The notes beneath the pieces are model-generated. The model was not told the DNA's origin. It worked only from the letters and a program-made list of their open reading frames with translations, and searched no databases. Shown piece by piece: positions 32,116 to 36,191 of a DNA stretch of 36,191 nucleotides (the stretch's first letter is position 1; each line of letters starts with the position of its first letter). This DNA comes from Lacrimispora defluvii (GTDB taxonomy: Bacteria > Bacillota > Clostridia > Lachnospirales > Lachnospiraceae): positions 1 through 36,191 of the forward strand of contig JAAOXG010000057.1 of assembly GCA_013036995.1 (NCBI GenBank). The letters run 5' to 3'. Made by a program: the position numbers and the translations under genes.

Positions 32116-32969
32116 TGATCATCACCCCTTTGAAAACCTATATTTAACAAAATTTCTCCAAAATCGGAATCTGCCAGTATGTTTGTTGTTGTATATCCAG
32201 GAGCAGTAATATGGATACTTTCCCCATGCATAATTGTCGGTGGTGCCACCCGGAGCCCATAGGCCTTATTCATTCTGTTTATAATAGAGCAGGCGTTTCC
32301 GGATACAATATTGGTAAACTCTCCAAGTACTGCAAGCACTTCATCAATCCCTGAGGCCTCTCTTTTCATTATGGAAGCAGTCAGTCTATAAGCTGTTTCC
32401 ATCTTTACGTCAATCAGCATTCTTCCGGAAAATTTACCGATGATACCAACGATAACTGCCAGACCTTCTGACTGGAATTCCTGGCTGCAGATATGTTCAT
32501 CCTTATACTGGATCAGTGACTTTGTAAGTTTGTTTGTTCCGTCAAGAAGTGCTTCTTTAAAAATCTTAATATACTCACTTGATAAAAAGCGAAACAACTC
32601 TTCCGATGACATAACACGGTTTACCGCAGTCATCAGCTCCTCTTCATCAATTGGTTTCTGGACATAAGCTGAAACCTTGTTTTCCTTTGCTTCTTTCACA
32701 ATTTCATCATCCATCATGGAACTGATAACAATAACTTTAATGTTTCTGTCAATTTCATGAATTGCACGGGTGCACTCCAATCCATCGGTTCCAGGCAGTG
32801 TCATGTCCATCGTCACAAGCTGAGGCTTTGTTTCCTGTATCACCTGTTTTACTTCTTCCAGTGTCCCTGCTTCTCCAACTACTTCAAGACCGTTTCTAAC
32901 AAGAATTCCTTTGATAAACGCGATAGAGAAGGGAGAATCATCAACTATAACAACTTTTGTACCCGCCAT
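32106..32969 (-). CDS. Response regulator receiver fused to a CheX-type phosphatase domain
   Basis: This 287-residue protein has a CheY-like receiver at 1-118: acidic pocket Asp10-Asp11, phosphorylation site Asp55 in LVTMDMTLPG, Ser83/84 in VISS and Lys105 in VQKP. A linker leads to a CheX-like domain (about 125-285) with Glu216-x-x-Asn219 in LGEFTNIVSGNACSI, so both the substrate-like and phosphatase halves look intact. AGGAGG precedes the ATG. It overlaps the stand-alone cheX gene by 10 nt. The phosphodonor kinase is not local. A self-limiting signalling switch is likely, perhaps for motility or another output, but the output is not evident because no DNA-binding or enzymatic output domain is present. 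Confidence 0.9.
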   Translation of the reverse strand: MAGTKVVIVDDSPFSIAFIKGILVRNGLEVVGEAGTLEEVKQVIQETKPQLVTMDMTLPGTDGLECTRAIHEIDRNIKVIVISSMMDDEIVKEAKENKVSAYVQKPIDEEELMTAVNRVMSSEELFRFLSSEYIKIFKEALLDGTNKLTKSLIQYKDEHICSQEFQSEGLAVIVGIIGKFSGRMLIDVKMETAYRLTASIMKREASGIDEVLAVLGEFTNIVSGNACSIINRMNKAYGLRVAPPTIMHGESIHITAPGYTTTNILADSDFGEILLNIGFQRGDDQWM

Positions 32970-33180
32970 AGAATAAAGCCTCCTGTAATTAATAATGATT
33001 ATTACCTTATGTATTATACAACAATATCATATAATGGCGTATTTTGTCAAAAGGTTTACTTATCCGATTACAAAGGTTCGTTTATTAAGTCGTATTTTTT
33101 CCAAATATCACCAAAAACGGTATCACTCATATTTTACAGCTCATATAATAATAGAAACAATTATATCGGTGAATGATGCT

Positions 33181-33645
33181 ATGTTTGAAAACGACAAGAC
33201 CGAATTCGATTCTGAAATGACGAATCTTCCGGAATTTCCTTCGGATTTCGGACCAAATCCATTTATTATTGACATGCAAAAGGCAGCCAGACAAAATGAC
33301 AATTTTCGCTCTACCTTGTGGACAGGAGACCATCTTCAGGTCACACTTATGAACATACCAGTGAAAGGAACCGTGGGTCTGGAAGTCCATACGGATCTTG
33401 ACCAGTTTTTAAGGGTGGAGGAAGGTCTGGGGCTGGTTCAGTTTGGAACTTCAAAGCTTTCCATGGATTCCCAATATCTGGTGTTTGACAATTATAGTAT
33501 ATTTGTTCCTGCAGGCATCTGGCATAATATTGTTAATATCGGAAATCAACCACTAAGAATGACTTCTGTCTATGCTCCTCCTCACTACGAATGGGGCACC
33601 CTACATCCAACCAAGGCCGACAGCATTCCCAACGATGAAAGCTGA
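33181..33645 (+). CDS. Cupin domain protein (cupin_2 type)
   Basis: A 154-residue single-domain cupin. The first motif is GLEVHTDLDQFLRVEEGLGL, where the family metal ligands (G-x5-H-x-H-x3,4-E-x6-G) are seen as H...D/Q...E. The second motif is FVPAGIWHNIVNIG, with the conserved P-x-G-x-x-H. It is a common clostridial protein often annotated as a mannose-6-phosphate isomerase-like cupin; its substrate is unknown. An in-frame extension to 32995 exists, but ATG 33181 is preferred because homology starts at about MTNLPEFPSDFGPNPFIIDM and GGTGA lies 9 nt upstream. A strong terminator follows. Confidence 0.85.
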   Translation: MFENDKTEFDSEMTNLPEFPSDFGPNPFIIDMQKAARQNDNFRSTLWTGDHLQVTLMNIPVKGTVGLEVHTDLDQFLRVEEGLGLVQFGTSKLSMDSQYLVFDNYSIFVPAGIWHNIVNIGNQPLRMTSVYAPPHYEWGTLHPTKADSIPNDES

Positions 33646-33667
33646 TCCGGTTCTAATCAGACATAAA

Positions 33668-33704
33668 ACTGCAGCCTGCCCGTTTGAAACGGGCAGGCTG
33701 CAGT
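33668..33704. terminator. Bidirectional terminator between cupin and gapN
   Basis: A perfect 15-bp GC-rich stem (ACTGCAGCCTGCCCG at 33668-33682, complement 33690-33704) with a 7-nt loop. The minus-strand tail is TTTTATG; the plus-strand tail ATATGGATTTTA is weaker. Confidence 0.88.
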
Positions 33705-33713
33705 ATATGGATT

Positions 33714-35168
33714 TTATTGTGTGACATTAATGGTAACGGCCTTTGGTCTTGTCATGGCTTCTATGGAATATCTTACCCCCTGAGTTCCCATACCGGAAGC
33801 CTTTACTCCCAGGAACGGAAAATGATCTGGTCCTCGTTCTGTCTTGTTATTAATCTGAACTGTCCCCACTTCTAATTTCTCAGCAATGAGAAAAGCTTTA
33901 TTGATGTCTTTTGTAAATACAGAAGATTGTAAACCATACTCGGAACGGTTGGCAATTTCCACTGCTTCATCCATATTCTTTACCCGGATAATAGGCAGAA
34001 TCGGCGAAAATGGTTCTTTCCATGCGATCTCCATATCCACAGTCACCTTATCTAACAAAGTAGGATAAACCAGGTTCCCCTCTCGTTTATTCCCCACAAT
34101 CAGTTCAGCTCCTTTGTCAATGGCATCCTGAGTTAAAAATACAGCAAAATCCGCAGCTTTCTGATCAATCAGGGGCGTAACAACCGCAGAATTTCTGGGA
34201 TCTCCTACGGATAATTTTTCAATTCTCGCTTTCAACATGGTGACTAACTGGTCTGCTACTTTATCCGTAGTAATAATTCGTTTCACCGCTGTACAGCGCT
34301 GTCCGGAATAGGAAAATGCGCCTTCCACAATATTATCTGCCGCATACTCCAAATCTGCATCTTCCAGTACAAGAGCCGCATCCTTGCCCCCAAGTTCCAG
34401 AAGCAAGGGTGTCATACAGGAAATCTGGGATATGTGCCTGCCCACCTCCGTGCTGCCTGTAAAATTAATAAAATCAATTCCATGGTGGGTTACAATGTAA
34501 TCGCCAATCTCACTTCCTTTTCCGGTTACTGTCTGTATCACCCCTGCCGGAAGTCCCGCATCCTGCAATACCTTTACAAGGTGAAGTGCACTGATGGCGC
34601 CCTGTGTTGCCGGTTTCAATATGACTGCGTTGCCTCCCATTAATGCCGGTGCTATCTTGGAGGCCGATAAATTAATCGGATAGTTAAAGGGGGATATTGC
34701 CAATACGGTACCTAGGGGAATTCTCTTTATATAGGACATCTTATTGCGTGAGCCCCCTGGAAAATTCTCACCGCTCACTGCAATTCCTTCCAGACTTTTT
34801 CCCGCATCTGCAGTAAAACGTAAAAAATCCACAGTTCGTTTGACTTCTGATACGGAAGATTTCTTATCTTTTGCGATCTCCATCATGAGGATATCTGAAA
34901 TTTCTTCTTTCCGTTCTTCCAAAAGCGCTGCTGCCTTATAAAGAATTGCTGCTTTTTCGTATATGGGTACAGCAGCCCACTGGGATTGACCGGCTTTGGA
35001 ATACCGGACGATTTCATCTACTTCTTCCTTACTGATCGCCTGTATCTTACCTACGAAAGAACCATCCGCAGGTGATGTAATGGTGATGACGTCTCCTGAT
35101 GCAGATTCTGTCCACTGCCCATTGATTAAATTGTTATATATAAAATTCTCATTGCATAATCCAGTCAT
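33714..35168 (-). CDS. gapN: NADP-dependent non-phosphorylating glyceraldehyde-3-phosphate dehydrogenase
   Basis: GapN oxidises glyceraldehyde-3-phosphate directly to 3-phosphoglycerate, giving NADPH and bypassing one ATP-forming step. The 484-residue aldehyde dehydrogenase shows GapN-specific stretches: AISPFNYPINLSASKIAPAL (with Asn162), GSEIGDYIV, INFTGSTEVG, LLLELGGKDAALVLEDADLE (Glu258) and SGQRCTAVKR with nucleophile Cys292. Also typical are VGTVQINNKTERGPDHFPFL and QGVRYSIEAMTRPKAV. It closely resembles the streptococcal and clostridial GapN rather than generic ALDH. ATG 35168 is chosen for GAGGAG 8 nt upstream. It is a single-gene unit ending at a bidirectional terminator. In organisms with an incomplete oxidative pentose pathway it is the main NADPH source. 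Confidence 0.93.
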   Translation of the reverse strand: MTGLCNENFIYNNLINGQWTESASGDVITITSPADGSFVGKIQAISKEEVDEIVRYSKAGQSQWAAVPIYEKAAILYKAAALLEERKEEISDILMMEIAKDKKSSVSEVKRTVDFLRFTADAGKSLEGIAVSGENFPGGSRNKMSYIKRIPLGTVLAISPFNYPINLSASKIAPALMGGNAVILKPATQGAISALHLVKVLQDAGLPAGVIQTVTGKGSEIGDYIVTHHGIDFINFTGSTEVGRHISQISCMTPLLLELGGKDAALVLEDADLEYAADNIVEGAFSYSGQRCTAVKRIITTDKVADQLVTMLKARIEKLSVGDPRNSAVVTPLIDQKAADFAVFLTQDAIDKGAELIVGNKREGNLVYPTLLDKVTVDMEIAWKEPFSPILPIIRVKNMDEAVEIANRSEYGLQSSVFTKDINKAFLIAEKLEVGTVQINNKTERGPDHFPFLGVKASGMGTQGVRYSIEAMTRPKAVTINVTQ

Positions 35169-35346
35169 ATGATTCTCTCCTCTCATTTCTTTATAATCAC
35201 CATCTGACTATAATATACCAAAAATATAAAATCAAATACCAATGATTTTATCATGCTAACAGTATACAGAACATTCATTCTTAATGCAATAAATTTTTTA
35301 TTAATTATATACTAACAGTAATATATATGATACAATTAACATTTAA

Positions 35347-35371
35347 ACGCCGGATACTTTGTATAAGGCGT
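35347..35371 (+). other. Two-part hairpin upstream of the lipoprotein gene
   Basis: ACGCC/GGCGT (35347-35351, 35367-35371) and ATAC/GTAT (35354-35357, 35361-35364) pair as nested stems around a TTT loop with a small GG/AA internal bulge. No U-tract follows. It may be an operator or a 5' mRNA structure; no function is assigned. Confidence 0.5.
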
Positions 35372-35401
35372 ACAATATTTCTATATACGGGGTGAAATGA
35401 G

Positions 35402-36127
35402 ATGAAACGCAGTGTGATATTTTTATTATTTGCAATTACTATTTCCATCATGTTATCCGGTTGTGGAGCGTCACTGAGCGAAGAGGAACTTCAAAAGCGC
35501 AGGGAGGATTATTTAGTTTTAATTGATTCTCACCATGCAGTAGGTTATGATAATAACTTTAAGTTACTGAAAGAGATAAATTCTATGGAAGAGAATTTGA
35601 GAATTTTATGGAAATACTATCTTTCAGACCACGATTTTCCTGACAGAGATACACGAAAGAATGTGGAACTTCTAATTAAGCTTGGAAATTTTGACTTTAT
35701 TGCAGAGGGGCTGCGCTCCAAAGCTGCGCCTGACAATCCATATTATAACGATTGGCCGCGTGATAGCCAGTATAACACGAAATCAGAAACAGTGTGGTTT
35801 AAAGATGAAGAAATACTTTGGCTTATGCTGCTCTTGCCGGACTCTGATATTCCAGAGGAGCACGCAGGGTTTAAGGAGGTTTTGGCTGAATGCGGGAAAA
35901 ATATTTTAGGAGGAGATCTGGACGAGCCTGCGACAAGGGAGGGCATCTGGTTTTACTTTGAAAAAACAAGCCCTGGTTTATTGGAGAAAATTGATCCTAA
36001 ATTTCTGGAATATTTCTCAAATGAGATTAAAACCGCCTATAAAAATGCAGATGAAGACATTCAAAATCGATTTATAAATGCCATCGACCCTGAAAATTTC
36101 AGGTACTCAAACTTCGCACTTAAATAA
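35402..36127 (+). CDS. Lipoprotein of unknown function
   Basis: The 241-residue protein begins with a lipoprotein signal peptide (MKRSVIFLLFAITISIMLSG) and lipobox LSGC, so it should be anchored at Cys21 on the outer face of the membrane. The mature part is helical and charged, starting GASLSEEELQKRREDYLVLI. It contains a Trp-rich stretch around KSETVWFKDEEILWLMLLLP. No known domain is recognised. The ribosome binding site GGGGTGA sits 7 nt before the ATG. The upstream 233-bp gap holds an AT-rich region and a two-part hairpin. There is no obvious operon partner within the window, and only 64 bp follow it. Confidence 0.75.
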   Translation: MKRSVIFLLFAITISIMLSGCGASLSEEELQKRREDYLVLIDSHHAVGYDNNFKLLKEINSMEENLRILWKYYLSDHDFPDRDTRKNVELLIKLGNFDFIAEGLRSKAAPDNPYYNDWPRDSQYNTKSETVWFKDEEILWLMLLLPDSDIPEEHAGFKEVLAECGKNILGGDLDEPATREGIWFYFEKTSPGLLEKIDPKFLEYFSNEIKTAYKNADEDIQNRFINAIDPENFRYSNFALK

Positions 36128-36191
36128 GTGCCTATGCACCTTGAAAATTCAATAATAACTGGCATAAAAATAGCATGAAACCGATGGTTTT

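Noticed and set aside
35269-35282. AGAACATTCATTCT as a LexA box between gapN and the lipoprotein
   Set aside because: The second half is ATTC instead of GTTC and the centre is asymmetric; it fits the consensus at only about 9 of 14 positions.
35361-35387. TTGTAT-N17-TATATA before the lipoprotein gene
   Set aside because: The start would fall about 8 nt before ATG, downstream of GGGGTGA, so translation would lose its ribosome site.
1-36191. CRISPR arrays, tRNA or rRNA genes, IS elements and prophage genes
   Set aside because: No regularly spaced repeats, no cloverleaf or rRNA-like stretches and no transposase or phage proteins were seen.

Overview
The window looks like a chromosomal segment of a low-to-moderate GC, anaerobic, Gram-positive Clostridia member, most likely Lachnospiraceae (Lacrimispora / Lachnoclostridium type). 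This rests on the housekeeping genes (codY, EF-Ts, S2, topA-dprA-yifB synteny), the AGGAGG-type ribosome binding sites, LexA boxes of the Bacillus/Clostridium type, and a cellobiose phosphorylase of the clostridial kind. No rRNA, tRNA, IS element, prophage or CRISPR array was seen. The species is inference.

Layout. 1-1,011 (-): two genes of an Opp/Dpp-type peptide ABC transporter (oppB complete, the next gene only as its first codons). 1,041-8,872 (-): core block rpsB-tsf, codY, topA-dprA-yifB. yifB carries an apparent 1-nt frameshift, although its C-terminus is still encoded in the next frame. 8,873-11,136 (-): a two-gene radical-SAM DNA repair operon whose promoter is flanked by two LexA (SOS) boxes. 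11,187-12,322 (-): galE. 12,366-18,836: an MMPL/RND exporter and a secreted coiled-coil partner (-), a divergent TetR regulator (+) sharing an overlapping promoter/operator, and an unrecognised lysine-rich membrane-anchored protein (+).

18,782-27,265 is a cellobiose/beta-glucoside locus. A LacI regulator, sugar-binding lipoprotein, two permeases and a GH1 beta-glucosidase form one minus-strand operon. A GH94 cellobiose phosphorylase lies divergently on the plus strand. Both promoters are followed by the same 14-bp element, the best candidate LacI operator, so uptake, hydrolysis and phosphorolysis would be induced together. No ATPase is encoded, so a shared MsmX-like ATPase is inferred.

27,226-29,824 (-) holds two small self-regulated modules: TetR - zinc ribbon - CMD-like protein, and PadR - SAM methyltransferase. 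Each has clear palindromic operators on a strong promoter. 29,928-31,601 (+) is a subtilisin-fold protein that keeps the catalytic Asp and His but has Gly in place of the nucleophile Ser; it is a predicted pseudoprotease reminiscent of the clostridial Csp germination family. 31,657-32,969 (-): a receiver-CheX fusion overlapping a stand-alone CheX, without other chemotaxis genes. 33,181-33,704 (+): a cupin. 33,714-35,168 (-): GapN-type glyceraldehyde-3-phosphate dehydrogenase. 35,402-36,127 (+): an unrecognised lipoprotein.

The most noteworthy items are the Ser-to-Gly pseudoprotease, the SOS-controlled radical-SAM repair pair, the shared -10 divergent promoter of the TetR/MMPL module, the duplicated PadR operators, the shared LacI-type element, the receiver-CheX pair and the frameshifted yifB. 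Homology calls are from recognition of protein sequence, not from a search.
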